A stretch of 64,000 nt of DNA from DASQYE01 sp035940775 (GTDB taxonomy: Bacteria > Acidobacteriota > Blastocatellia > Pyrinomonadales > Pyrinomonadaceae): the NCBI GenBank assembly GCA_035940775.1, contig DASZEN010000003.1, positions 248,001-312,000 of the forward strand. Direction: 5' to 3'. Positions 29,043 to 38,239 of the stretch are shown here, piece by piece (position 1 is the stretch's first letter; each line of letters begins with the position of its first letter). Under the pieces are notes generated by a model. It was not told the origin of the DNA and did no database searches. It saw only the letters and a list, made by a program, of their open reading frames with translations. Both the position numbers and the translations under genes were made by a program.

Positions 29043-29936
29043 TTGACGCACGAAGAGTACAAAGAGATGCTCGCGGCTTATGCGCTCGGCGCGCTTGACG
29101 GGGCGGAAGCTCGCGCACTCGAAGAGCATCTGGACTCCTGTCTTGAGTGTCCGGCGGAGATCGTCGAGTGGCGCGAGACGGCAAGTGCGCTCGCGCTCTC
29201 GGCCGCGCCCGTCGAGCCGCCAAAGGAGCTGCGCGCGCGCCTGCTTGAGAGCGTCCGCACACTCAAACAGGGCGCGAGCGACGGAAGGAGCGGCGCCGGG
29301 GAGACGACTACTGCGGCGGCTGATGTGGCCGCGGTGGCCGACGCCGAAGCTGAGGGCGGCGCGCAGACCGTCTCGAATGTTATACGGATGCCCGTGGATA
29401 CGCGCGGGCGTTGGAGCGCTCCTGTGAGGCTCGGCGCGATTGCCGCGGCGGTCGCTATCATCTCGCTCGCGGCTACGCTCTTCATCGTCTGGAATCGTCT
29501 GAACAGTTTAGAGCGGCAGTACGAGCGCGAGCACACGGCTGTCGAAGTCCTCGCACGGCAACTGGCCGAGGAGCGCGAGGTCAGGGAGCTTCTCACAGCG
29601 CCCGGCGCGCGCACCACCCAACTGGCCGGAACGAGTGCGGCCCAACAGGCGAGCGCCAGGCTGGCTTTCGACCCGCAGACGGGGCGCGCCATGCTCTTCG
29701 CATATAACCTGCCGCCCGCGCCCGCCGGAAAGGCGTACCAGCTATGGTACATCGCAGACCTCAAGCATCCAGTGCCCGGAGGCGTCTTTAACCCGGACGC
29801 GCGCGGCGGCGTGGTGATGCATGATCGTGTCCCCGAAGAGGGACGCAACGCTTCCATTTTCGCCGTCACGCTTGAGCCGCAGGGCGGAGTGAGCGCGCCG
29901 ACCGGCGATAAATACCTGCTCAGCCCCATCTCTTAA
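29043..29936 (+). CDS. RskA-like anti-sigma factor with zinc-binding N-terminus
   Basis: 297 residues starting at TTG (AAGGA before it). The cytoplasmic N-terminal domain has the zinc anti-sigma motif H-x3-C-x2-C (His29, Cys33, Cys36 in EEHLDSCLEC) and AAYALGALDG. A single membrane helix (about 128-152) and a short coiled segment rich in Glu/Arg follow. The outside part is an RskA C-terminal domain (GKAYQLWYIADLKHPVPGG, FAVTLEPQGG). Such proteins hold the sigma factor at the membrane until proteolysis releases it. It is encoded directly after its likely sigma partner. Confidence 0.92.
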   Translation: MTHEEYKEMLAAYALGALDGAEARALEEHLDSCLECPAEIVEWRETASALALSAAPVEPPKELRARLLESVRTLKQGASDGRSGAGETTTAAADVAAVADAEAEGGAQTVSNVIRMPVDTRGRWSAPVRLGAIAAAVAIISLAATLFIVWNRLNSLERQYEREHTAVEVLARQLAEEREVRELLTAPGARTTQLAGTSAAQQASARLAFDPQTGRAMLFAYNLPPAPAGKAYQLWYIADLKHPVPGGVFNPDARGGVVMHDRVPEEGRNASIFAVTLEPQGGVSAPTGDKYLLSPIS

Positions 29937-30234
29937 ATTAGCTGCTCGCTCTCATCTACCGGTTTAATCTCGCGGCCCGAATCCGCGACGACGCCCGTCA
30001 GCGCCATCTCATCCGTATTGGCACCCAAAATTTTTTTTCGAGTCCTTAAATCCTAACGCTCCCGCTCGTGCGTAAATTAAGCAGAACGGTTCGGAAACCA
30101 GAGAGGGACGGAGTGGCAACCGCCGCCCCTCGGATCAGGCGAGCTTTTATCCGGTTCCCTGAATGAAAGAGAGCGTGCGCTCTCACTTTTGGCCCGGAAC
30201 ACTTAAAGAAGATGAGAGGAAGAAGAGAAAGAAA

Positions 30235-30795
30235 ATGAAAAAGAGCTTCGTTATGCTGCTACTTGCCGTAGCGTCACTCACGCTTGCAATGTCGACTGCC
30301 TTCGCACAGGACAACCCGATGGTGGGCGGTGCGGCGATGCTTCGCAGCCGCGACATCATAGATAACGCCGTCAACTCTAAAGACCACACGACGCTGGTGG
30401 CCGCCGTCAAGGCCGCCGGGCTCGTCGAGACGTTGAAAGGGAAAGGGCCTTTCACCGTGTTCGCTCCGACCAACGCCGCTTTCAATAAGCTTCCGGCGGG
30501 AACCGTCGATACGCTCGTCATGCCCGAGAATAAGGCCATGCTGACCAGGATTCTGACCTATCATGTGGTGGCGGGCAAATACGACGGTAAAAAACTGATG
30601 AGCCTAATCAAGAAGGGCGGAGGCGCAGCGACTCTCAACACGGTCAGCGGCGGAACTCTGACCGCCAGGATGAACGGCATGAACGGCATCACCCTGACGG
30701 ACGAGAAGGGCGGCACTTCAAACGTCACCATCTCCAACGTCTATCAATCGAACGGCGTCATACACGTGGTTGACACCGTCCTGATGCCCAATTAA
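30235..30795 (+). CDS. Exported fasciclin (FAS1) domain protein
   Basis: 186 residues from the ATG at 30235, preceded by GAGAGGAAG. A signal peptide ends near AFAQ (residue 22), and one FAS1 domain fills the rest: H1 motif GPFTVFAPTNAAFNKLPAG, ILTYHVVAGKY, and H2 motif NGVIHVVDTVLMPN. FAS1 proteins act in adhesion and surface interactions. In Mycobacterium tuberculosis the SigK/RskA pair controls the FAS1 proteins MPT70 and MPT83, so the gene order here suggests the same kind of control. Confidence 0.93.
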   Translation: MKKSFVMLLLAVASLTLAMSTAFAQDNPMVGGAAMLRSRDIIDNAVNSKDHTTLVAAVKAAGLVETLKGKGPFTVFAPTNAAFNKLPAGTVDTLVMPENKAMLTRILTYHVVAGKYDGKKLMSLIKKGGGAATLNTVSGGTLTARMNGMNGITLTDEKGGTSNVTISNVYQSNGVIHVVDTVLMPN

Positions 30796-31308
30796 TGACG
30801 GGTATCCAAAGCAGCCGGGGAGACGGACACACTTCCCCCCTTCTCTCTCTGCGCCTATAAGAATGCTTTCGGGTGTGGCTTGATCCGTAAGCCTTCGCCC
30901 GAGGAGCGCGGGCAGAAGTTCAAAAGGGGGTAAGGGGAAGGGCGCGCGCTCCGTTTTATTGACGCGCCTTTCCCTTTGCAGCATCATGTGTCGCATCGAA
31001 ATCCGCCGCCGCCGCTTCAGGCGTAGATAGATCAGGGCTGGAAGCTGCTTCTTCTAACTCCTCGCAAATTCCGAACGATCAAAAGGGCGTGGTCTATGGT
31101 CACTAAAGTCACGGTACGGGGCGCGCTTTCGGAAAGTCAGGCTTCTCAGGGCTGTCCGCAATCGCTCAGACGCCAGCGCCTTTTTGAGCGCGACCGGAGG
31201 GCCCCGAGCGCCTCTCGCGCGCGCTCTCTATCTGAGCGCGAAGGATTTGAGGAACGAGTGCGCTTGATTCGGATTCATCACAATCAATTTATGAAGGAGA
31301 AGATAGAG
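30796..31308. other. Intergenic region with terminator
   Basis: About 510 bases without a believable gene. It contains the terminator at 30935-30974. A reading frame that extends upstream of the haemoglobin start has no signal peptide at its head and Arg/Ser-rich composition, so it is not used. Confidence 0.5.
30935..30974. terminator. Terminator after the fasciclin gene
   Basis: GGGAAGGGCGCG pairs with CGCGCCTTTCCC (12 bp, one GU) around a 16-nt loop, 140 nt past the fasciclin stop. It is followed by TTTGCA on the plus strand. Confidence 0.55.
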
Positions 31309-31782
31309 ATGCATAAGCCACGTTTATTGATGGGGATGTTTCTTCTACCCCTGCTTTTCCTGTTTGCTTCGCACTCGACGCGGGTCATGGCCCAGAGCGG
31401 CCCCGAGCCCGCCAAAGAGAAGTCGCTTTACGAGCGAGTCGGCGGCTATGATGCGCTCGCCTCGGTGGTCGATGAGTTTATGAAGCGGCTGGCGGCCGAC
31501 AAACAACTGGCGCGCTTTCTCGTCGGCCTGAGCGACGATTCAAAGAAGCGGCTGCGGCAACACCTGCTCAACCAGTTCTGCCAGGCGACGGGCGGCCCAT
31601 GCGTCTATACGGGCCGCGAGATGAAGACCGTCCACACTGGATTGAAGATCACGGAGAGCGACTGGGACATCGCGGCGAAGGCTCTGGTGGAAACGCTCGA
31701 TAAATTCCAGGTGCCGAAGAAGGAGAAGGACGAGATAGTTAATTTCGTCGTCGGCCTCAAGAAAGATATCGTCGGGTTGTAA
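31309..31782 (+). CDS. Exported group 1 truncated haemoglobin
   Basis: 157 residues from the ATG at 31309 (AAGGAG 10 nt upstream). A signal peptide (1-30, ending VMAQ) precedes a 2-on-2 globin: LYERVGGYDALASVVDEF, RQHLLNQFCQATGGPCVYTGREM and the proximal His in MKTVHTGL. The B10 position, usually Tyr in FY of TrHbN, is Met here (EFMKRLAAD), so ligand stabilisation should differ from NO-dioxygenating TrHbN. Periplasmic location is unusual for a globin but known for this subgroup. Exact role unknown. Confidence 0.88.
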   Translation: MHKPRLLMGMFLLPLLFLFASHSTRVMAQSGPEPAKEKSLYERVGGYDALASVVDEFMKRLAADKQLARFLVGLSDDSKKRLRQHLLNQFCQATGGPCVYTGREMKTVHTGLKITESDWDIAAKALVETLDKFQVPKKEKDEIVNFVVGLKKDIVGL

Positions 31783-31947
31783 CCGTTCTAGGAAAACGAA
31801 AACGATTCCGCGCTGTACGAGAACGCTTGGGTTTACAAAAGAGGGTGCGCGCTCGCTGGGCGGTAGTATCGGAGCTTGCGCCGCCGCGCGCACGCGCACA
31901 CTCCGGCGTCCTGATTAATCCCGGCCTGGGCCCGCTCGTCTCTCATT

Positions 31948-31980
31948 CGAGAGCCCGCATGCCTGACCTGCGGGCTCTCG
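31948..31980. terminator. Hairpin downstream of the truncated haemoglobin
   Basis: Perfect 12-bp stem CGAGAGCCCGCA with its complement and a 9-nt loop, followed within 10 nt by CTTTTTGG on the plus strand. Confidence 0.7.
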
Positions 31981-32097
31981 TCGGTCTCGCCTTTTTGGCT
32001 TTAGCTCTCACAAAATCCCAGAGCTTCCGCCCCCGCACGGGCGGCGCGCGGTAAACCTTCTCGGGAAAAATTTGCTAAACTGTGAACGGCCTATCAA

Positions 32098-32343
32098 ATG
32101 ATTGAATCCCAGAGGGTGGAGGAACCAACAAGGGTGTCTGAAAATAAGGGCAAAGAGCAGCCCGCGCTGTCTAACGAGATTTCCGAAGAGACCGGGCAAT
32201 ACGATGTGCGATTTTTACTGTGGCGGCAGTTCTGTAGAGAAAACGGCGTGCCCGTCGAAACGCTGCCCGGCGAGTTAAAGGGTGAGATCAAAGAGAAGTG
32301 GGAGAGCCTGAAAGAGGAGCGCTTACGCAAACCCGCCGATTGA
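32098..32343 (+). CDS. Small hypothetical protein, 81 aa
   Basis: Acidic/basic soluble protein with no signal peptide or membrane segment and no family I recognise. The second half looks folded and helical (YDVRFLLWRQFCRENGVPVE, ELKGEIKEKWESLKEERL). There is no clear ribosome site before the ATG. It ends 14 bases from the stop of the convergent hydrolase gene. Real coding is likely because the composition is ordinary, but not certain. Confidence 0.5.
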   Translation: MIESQRVEEPTRVSENKGKEQPALSNEISEETGQYDVRFLLWRQFCRENGVPVETLPGELKGEIKEKWESLKEERLRKPAD

Positions 32344-32357
32344 GTCGCCCGCTCACA

Positions 32358-33050
32358 CTAAAAACGGGCGCCCCGTCCCATAGAATAAAGACCTGTCAGA
32401 AACGGGTTGGTCAGCCGCTCGCGCCCGATAGTAGTCACTTCGCCATGACCCGAATAAACTACCACGTCGTCGCCGAGCGGCACGATTTTGTTCAGGAGCG
32501 AATCCATCAATTGCTCGCTCGATCCGCCCGGCAAGTCCGTCCTCCCGATTGAGCCTGCGAACAGGCAATCGCCTACGAACACGGCCCTCTCCTCTTCACT
32601 GAACAGCACGACGTGGCCCGGCGTATGCCCCGGACAATGCAGCACCCGGAACGCAAGCTCGCCGACGCGGTAGATTTCCCCGTCCGTCCAGTAGCGCTCG
32701 ACGGGCGGCGGCACCTCGAAATCGAAACCGAGCGCGGGCCACTGCGCGCGCGGAATGCCGATCCAGGCTGGCTGTTCGGGCAGGCCCAGATAGAGCGCTT
32801 CGTCCGCCCTGTGAATTATCACCTCGGCGAGGGGGCGCAATCGTTTGAGCGCCGCGACCCCGCCGACATGATCCAGATGCGCGTGCGTCAGAGCGATGGC
32901 CTGAAGCTCAAGCCCGTGGCGTTCGAGCGACTCCACGATCAACTCCGCCTCATCACCCGGATCGATACAGATGGCGCGGCCCGTCTTCTCGCACCCGACG
33001 ACGCGCGTGTGCTGCTGAAACGCAGTCAGCGTCAGTTCTTCAACGATCAT
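32358..33050 (-). CDS. Glyoxalase-II-like metallo-beta-lactamase-fold hydrolase
   Basis: 230 residues. Metal-binding motifs are complete: LTHAHLDHVGG, LHCPGHTPGH, FVGDCLFAGSIGRTDLPGG and the closing YSGHGEVTTIG. This set is typical of bacterial hydroxyacylglutathione-hydrolase-like (glyoxalase II/GloB2-type) enzymes that hydrolyse thioesters. It is transcribed away from the radical SAM gene. Confidence 0.9.
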   Translation of the reverse strand: MIVEELTLTAFQQHTRVVGCEKTGRAICIDPGDEAELIVESLERHGLELQAIALTHAHLDHVGGVAALKRLRPLAEVIIHRADEALYLGLPEQPAWIGIPRAQWPALGFDFEVPPPVERYWTDGEIYRVGELAFRVLHCPGHTPGHVVLFSEEERAVFVGDCLFAGSIGRTDLPGGSSEQLMDSLLNKIVPLGDDVVVYSGHGEVTTIGRERLTNPFLTGLYSMGRGARF

Positions 33051-33104
33051 TAACAGAGTCCTTCCGAAAACATCCTGACGGGATGTAATTTGCGTCCAGG
33101 AGAG

Positions 33105-33110
33105 TATAAT
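33105..33110 (+). promoter_or_regulatory. Candidate -10 of the radical SAM gene
   Basis: TATAAT stands 42 nt before the ATG at 33153. A small dyad CATCC-TGACG-GGATG lies just upstream of it (33071-33085) and could be an operator. No good -35 hexamer is visible. Confidence 0.4.
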
Positions 33111-33152
33111 TGAAGCGACCGTTTTTCCGCTATCGATAGAGGTTTTAAGACG

Positions 33153-34226
33153 ATGCCAATGAGTAGCAGATCGGCCTCACTCGCCGAAGTCCTTGACGAG
33201 TTGACCCGAGAAGGAGCGCCGGAATTAACAGAGCATTTGCCGGGCGCAGACCTGCGTTGTTACGCCTGCGGCCACCGCTGTTTGATTAAAGAGGGCAAGC
33301 GCGGCATCTGCAAGGTACGCTATAACGAGGGCGGTCGCCTGATGGTTCCCGTCAACTACGTCGCGGCGCTCGCCTGCGACCCGACCGAGAAGAAACCCTT
33401 CTTCCATGCCCTGCCCGGCTCCGACACCCTCACCTTCGGCATGCTCGGTTGCGACCTTCACTGCGCCTATTGTCAGAACTTTTTAACGTCGCAAACTCTG
33501 CGTGATGACGCGGCCGGGGTTGCGCCGAACGTGGTGACGGCCGAGAGGCTGGTGGCGCTGGCGCGCTCTTACGGGGCACAGATGGTCGGCACCAGTTATA
33601 ACGAGCCGTTGATTACGGCCGAATGGGCGATAGAGGTTTTCAAGAGGGCGAAGCCCGCCGGATTCAAAACGGCTTTCATCTCGAACGGCAACGCGACGCC
33701 GCAAGTCCTGGACTACATACGACCGTGGACGGATTGCTACAAGATCGATCTCAAATCGATGAGCGACCGCAACTATCGCCAGTTGGGCGGCGTCGTGGAT
33801 AATATTTTAGAGACCGTACGGATGGTTCACGAGCGCGGGTTCTGGGAAGAGATCGTGACGCTGGTCGTGCCCGGCTTCAACGACTCGGAGGACGAGCTGC
33901 GTCGCGCCGTAGCCTTTATAGCCTCCGTCTCGCCGGACATCCCCTGGCACGTGACGGCCTTTCACCAGGACTACAAGATGACGGAGAACGCCAACACGAC
34001 CGCTGAGCAGCTCGTGCGCGCCTGCGAGATCGGGCGCGAGGAGGGCCTGCGCTATACCTACGCGGGCAACTTGCCGGGCCGTGTCGGGCGCTGGGAGAAT
34101 ACCTATTGCCCCTCTTGCGACGAGCTGTTGATCGAGCGCTACGGTTATATCATCAAGCAGATGAAGGTCACGCGCCGGGGCCAGTGCCCGAAGTGCGCGA
34201 CCTTGATTCCGGGCGTCTGGGCTTGA
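33153..34226 (+). CDS. amrS: AmmeMemoRadiSam system radical SAM enzyme
   Basis: 357 residues. The radical SAM CX3CX2C is at Cys100, Cys104, Cys107 (GCDLHCAYCQNF). An N-terminal Cys set (CYACGHRCLIKEGKRGICKVR) and a C-terminal zinc-ribbon-like set (CPSCDEL, CPKCATLIPGVW) complete the family layout. The family is defined by genomic association with Memo and AMMECR1 homologues; neither is in this window. Reaction unknown. Confidence 0.9.
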   Translation: MPMSSRSASLAEVLDELTREGAPELTEHLPGADLRCYACGHRCLIKEGKRGICKVRYNEGGRLMVPVNYVAALACDPTEKKPFFHALPGSDTLTFGMLGCDLHCAYCQNFLTSQTLRDDAAGVAPNVVTAERLVALARSYGAQMVGTSYNEPLITAEWAIEVFKRAKPAGFKTAFISNGNATPQVLDYIRPWTDCYKIDLKSMSDRNYRQLGGVVDNILETVRMVHERGFWEEIVTLVVPGFNDSEDELRRAVAFIASVSPDIPWHVTAFHQDYKMTENANTTAEQLVRACEIGREEGLRYTYAGNLPGRVGRWENTYCPSCDELLIERYGYIIKQMKVTRRGQCPKCATLIPGVWA

Positions 34227-34491
34227 TAAGGCGCGGCGCGCGTTCGTTCGGTTCCCGCCCCGCGCGCCACCATCTTCGATTCCTGCCATTTAAATAGTTC
34301 TCGCCGTGCGCTCAACTCGCGCGGAGCTTTCCAGGCAGAGGCGTCCCCGCCCCGCCCAGGCAAAACAAAAAAGCTTGTCATGTCTTGCGGGACAATGACA
34401 TAGTGTCAGGACGCGGGGTCAGGGCTATCGCCTGTCTCCTGTGGTCGCGGCGCGCGCTCTGCTCCGGGAAACCATTTGGGAGAGACTGAAG

Positions 34492-34914
34492 ATGTCACTC
34501 TACAAGAATGATCGCCGCACTGGTCGAAGGCACAGGACTCAGCTTGCGATCAGAGTCCTGGTACTGGTGACGAAGCGGACGGACGATGACGGCGAGAGCG
34601 TGCTGACGTGCATCGGTTATACGCATAATATCAGCGAGAGCGGATTGGCGGTCATCATCTCAGGCCGGAGCATCAACGAATCTTTCCTCAACAAGAAAGA
34701 CTGTACGATGCAGGTCGGGCTCACACTTCCGACCGGGTCTGTGGATATAACGGCCATCCCCGTCCGCTTTGAGCGCGTCGCCGACGGCAAAACGGAGTCC
34801 GGCGAAGAGGTTCCGACCGAACAGGGTTTTCTGGTCGGCATGCTTATCACAGAGATGCCAGACGATGCGCGCGCTCGTTATATAGAATATCTACGAGAGG
34901 TCGTGACCTCATGA
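34492..34914 (+). CDS. PilZ-domain protein
   Basis: 140 residues from the ATG at 34492 (GGGAG 9 nt upstream). The c-di-GMP binding elements are visible: an Arg-rich N-terminus (RRTGRRHRTQ) in place of RxxxR and NISESGLAVII for [D/N]xSxxG. The remainder is a single beta-barrel with a C-terminal helix. It probably acts as a soluble c-di-GMP effector; its target is not indicated by neighbours. Confidence 0.8.
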   Translation: MSLYKNDRRTGRRHRTQLAIRVLVLVTKRTDDDGESVLTCIGYTHNISESGLAVIISGRSINESFLNKKDCTMQVGLTLPTGSVDITAIPVRFERVADGKTESGEEVPTEQGFLVGMLITEMPDDARARYIEYLREVVTS

Positions 34915-35217
34915 AGAGCCGAGAGGGCACGCCCCTACGGACTCTTTGCCACGCACACTCTCTTTTTCTCGCTTTGCGCCAGCCGCCCCGTAGAGCTAAA
35001 GAGGCTTTTCCCCAAACTCTCCTTAGATTAAGCTCAGGCCATTGACGCGGACGCCCGTCTTGTCATATTGTCCCGCTTACAAAATTCCAAAGGCCGGTCG
35101 CGCGCTGGCATTTGTCCTGCCGCAGACCTGAGCCTTTCCCGTCCAGACTTTAGACTGAAAACCCCCGCTACGGTTGCCCAAACCGTAGACGACCTTCTAC
35201 GGAAGGAGGAGCCACAC
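34915..35217. other. Intergenic leader region
   Basis: About 300 bases ahead of a small secreted protein. It contains a promoter candidate (35042-35071) and, near the gene, a small hairpin CTACGGTT/AACCGTAG at 35168-35188. No gene is evident. Confidence 0.5.
35042..35071 (+). promoter_or_regulatory. Housekeeping-type promoter
   Basis: TTGACG, an 18-bp spacer and TATTGT. Predicted start near 35078 gives a 140-nt leader to the gene at 35218, containing the 8-bp hairpin at 35168-35188. Confidence 0.55.
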
Positions 35218-35772
35218 ATGCTTCACATCAAAGAGAATCACCTCGTTCTGAAATTGCCCGGACTGCTGTTGCCGCCGCTGTTCTCGGTCGCCCTTCTATG
35301 TAGTGGGATGACGGGTGCGGGCACGACGCATGCGGCTGCGCAGAAACGCTCTTCGGCGCGGGCCGCGGCCACAGTCACGTCGACTGCCGATAAGACGAAC
35401 GGCGAGGAGGGGCCGATCTTTAGCGAATACAAGGGCGTACGCATCGGTATGATGATGGACGAGGCGCGACAGAAGATGGGAAACCCGCAGGACAAGAGCG
35501 ACGAGCAGGATTTCTACGTCTTCAACGACAAGGAATCGGCGCAGGTCTTCTACGACAAAACGCACAAGACCTATGCGATTTCGATCAACTATCTGGGAAC
35601 GGGCGGCAGCACGCCGACGCCAAAGGACGTGCTCGGCTCCGAGATAGAGGCCAAGCCGGACGGGTCTATGTATAAGATGATGCGTTATCCGAAGGCGGGC
35701 TTCTGGGTCTCGTACAGCCGCACTGCCGGTAACGATCCGCTCGTCACCGTCACGTTACAGAGGATTGATTAG
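35218..35772 (+). CDS. Small secreted protein of unknown function
   Basis: 184 residues from the ATG at 35218 (GGAAGGAGG upstream). A signal peptide (about 1-42, ending THAAAQ) is followed by a short Ser/Ala/Thr linker and a compact domain beginning YKGVRIGMMMDEARQKMGNPQDK, which recalls the start of BamE/SmpA-like folds (G-M-x-x-x-E-A-x-x-x-L/M-G-x-P). Function unknown. The gene at 50667 has a comparable motif. Confidence 0.7.
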   Translation: MLHIKENHLVLKLPGLLLPPLFSVALLCSGMTGAGTTHAAAQKRSSARAAATVTSTADKTNGEEGPIFSEYKGVRIGMMMDEARQKMGNPQDKSDEQDFYVFNDKESAQVFYDKTHKTYAISINYLGTGGSTPTPKDVLGSEIEAKPDGSMYKMMRYPKAGFWVSYSRTAGNDPLVTVTLQRID

Positions 35773-35934
35773 CAACGCCTCGGGTCATCAATTCAAATAG
35801 ATAACCGAAAATCATGTGCGGCGGCTACGGCGGCCCCCCGCGCGTCGGTCACTGGCGGCGGCGGCGGCCGCTCAACGGCACAGGTATATGGGCGCGCGTG
35901 CGTCTCGCGGCAGGGGCTTTTTAGATGGGCTCTT

Positions 35935-37200
35935 TTAGAAGTTCGACGAGTGTCGCTCGCTGCCCTCGGACGTGCCGTAGAGCGGCGCATATTCTTCATT
36001 ATTCTCGGCGGCTTTGAGGGCGCGTTTGAGTACCGCCATGTCGCGCGAGACCGCATCAAACTCGGCCTGCTCGAAAGGCTCGTACTCGCCCGCTATCTTC
36101 AGCAGGTTGTCGATTCTACGGCCCGCCTTGTCGAGCGCCTCGACAGGGAGTTCGCCCTTTTCGACCGCCTCGACGATCGAGTCGCGCGCGGCGACGAAAT
36201 TGGCCTCCTGCTCGCAGATCAGTATCATGTCGGAGCCCGCCTGGATGGCGCGCAGAGAGGCTTCGGCGACCGAGAGAGTTTGAACCACCGCGCCCATCTC
36301 CATATCATCCGTAATCACCAACCCGTCGAACTTAAGGGCCTGGCGAAGCAGACGCATCACGACGTTGCCGCTGATGGTGGCCGGAAGCTGGTGCATACTC
36401 TCGGGCGACGGCAATTCCTGTGTGCGGCGAAACCATGCCTGCAAAAATTCCGACACTTCGGGAAAGGCCGCGTGGCTGACCATCGCCGAGTAGAGGCGTT
36501 CGCCCGGAGTGTGAAACATCAAATCCATGAAGGGAACCAGATCGCGCTCGAAAATCTCCTCCCAGGAATGGGTCACAATCGGAAGCCGACGGTGTGAATC
36601 GACGCTCGATCCGCCGAGCCCCGGAAAGTGTTTACCGCATCCGATGATGCGCCCCACGCTCTGGCCGTCAACCTTGCGCCCGCCCTGTAGTCCGTCCAGA
36701 TACGCTCCCGCGAGCCTTGAAACATCCGACGGGTGACGGCCGAAGGTTCTGCCGCGCAGACCGTTTTCCAGATTGTCGCCCGAAAGATCAAGCACCGGCG
36801 CAAAGTTCATATTGAAGCCGAGCAGGCGAAGCATACGCGCCGTCAATTCTCCGAATTTGCGTGCGAGATCGGATTGGCCCGCATCGCGCACGGCCTTTGC
36901 CGACGGGCTCGGCTCGCAGATCGTGCGGAAGCGATCAACGAGCCCGCCCTCCTGATCGACGGCGATCAGGACGGGATGCTCGACGGCGTCGCGTATCTGC
37001 ACGTTCAGGTGCGCCACCTGCTCAGCCGTCTCTATGTTACGACCGAAAAGGACGACGCCGCCCGGCTGCACTTCGCTGAGCAGCCTGCGACGGCGTCGAT
37101 CCAGACGCGTTCCGGGAAGACCAATGAACAAGAGCCGCCCGGCCTTTTGTTTGATCGAAAGTGATTCCCCGCCCTGGGTGCGCTTCACAGCCTGTGACAT
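35935..37200 (-). CDS. nagZ: Glycoside hydrolase family 3, beta-N-acetylhexosaminidase-like
   Basis: 421 residues from the ATG at 37200 (GGAAGG upstream). Family 3 signatures: KHFPGLGGSSVDSH (the catalytic Asp/His loop of NagZ-type enzymes), GGVVLFGRNIE, DQEGGLVDRF and ITDDMEMGAV with the nucleophile Asp. These enzymes remove N-acetylglucosamine from peptidoglycan fragments during wall recycling. No signal peptide fits a cytoplasmic NagZ. The symbol is given by motif similarity. Confidence 0.85.
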   Translation of the reverse strand: MSQAVKRTQGGESLSIKQKAGRLLFIGLPGTRLDRRRRRLLSEVQPGGVVLFGRNIETAEQVAHLNVQIRDAVEHPVLIAVDQEGGLVDRFRTICEPSPSAKAVRDAGQSDLARKFGELTARMLRLLGFNMNFAPVLDLSGDNLENGLRGRTFGRHPSDVSRLAGAYLDGLQGGRKVDGQSVGRIIGCGKHFPGLGGSSVDSHRRLPIVTHSWEEIFERDLVPFMDLMFHTPGERLYSAMVSHAAFPEVSEFLQAWFRRTQELPSPESMHQLPATISGNVVMRLLRQALKFDGLVITDDMEMGAVVQTLSVAEASLRAIQAGSDMILICEQEANFVAARDSIVEAVEKGELPVEALDKAGRRIDNLLKIAGEYEPFEQAEFDAVSRDMAVLKRALKAAENNEEYAPLYGTSEGSERHSSNF

Positions 37201-37751
<551 letters not shown>

Positions 37752-38168
37752 TCAATCTTCCTTATGTTGCGTCAGGCTGAACCAGTTTCCGGAATTATCT
37801 TTAAAGAGGGCTTCGATGCCGTAGGGTCTCTCCGCCGGTGGGCCCATAAACTCGACCCCGCGGCTCTTCAGCTCCTCGTAGGTCGCACGGCAATCCGAGG
37901 TGTTGAAGACGCCCGCGCCGAGCGCGCCCTTCGCGACCAGCGCCCTGACCTGTTTGGCAGTCTCCTCATCGAACATCGCCCCGACTTTGGGTTCCATCAA
38001 CGCGATCTCGAAATCCGGCTGGCTCTTCGGCGCGACCGTCACCCAGCGAAAACCGCCCTCCATGGGGGCGTCCGTGCGGACTTCAAATCCCAACTTGTCC
38101 GTGTAAAATTCGAGCGCCTCCTGCTGGTTCGTGACGTAGATGGTGGCGTGTGACATTCTGCTAATCAT
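37752..38168 (-). CDS. VOC-family (glyoxalase/bleomycin-resistance fold) protein
   Basis: 138 residues, start at 38168 chosen for GGAG 8 nt upstream. Two VOC half-motifs are clear: MSHATIYVTNQQEALEFYTDKLGFEV and CRATYEELKSRGVEF followed by GIEALFKDNSGNWFSL. Metal ligand positions (His near the start, Glu in IEALF region) look conserved. Substrate unknown. It lies 71 bases after an AraC-type regulator on the same strand. Confidence 0.88.
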   Translation of the reverse strand: MISRMSHATIYVTNQQEALEFYTDKLGFEVRTDAPMEGGFRWVTVAPKSQPDFEIALMEPKVGAMFDEETAKQVRALVAKGALGAGVFNTSDCRATYEELKSRGVEFMGPPAERPYGIEALFKDNSGNWFSLTQHKED

Positions 38169-38239
38169 GGCTCTTCTCCTCATTCATGGATTACGGCGAG
38201 GATAAACAATGAGGACGGAATATGGCTTCTCGAAAATTG

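Noticed and set aside
30015..30234. ECF-type promoter ahead of the fasciclin gene
   Set aside because: GGAAC-like strings are present but none has a matching -10 at 16-17 bases that is also found ahead of the sigma gene.
31096..31308. Longer N-terminus for the truncated haemoglobin
   Set aside because: It would bury the signal peptide behind 71 polar residues; the ATG at 31309 has a good ribosome site.
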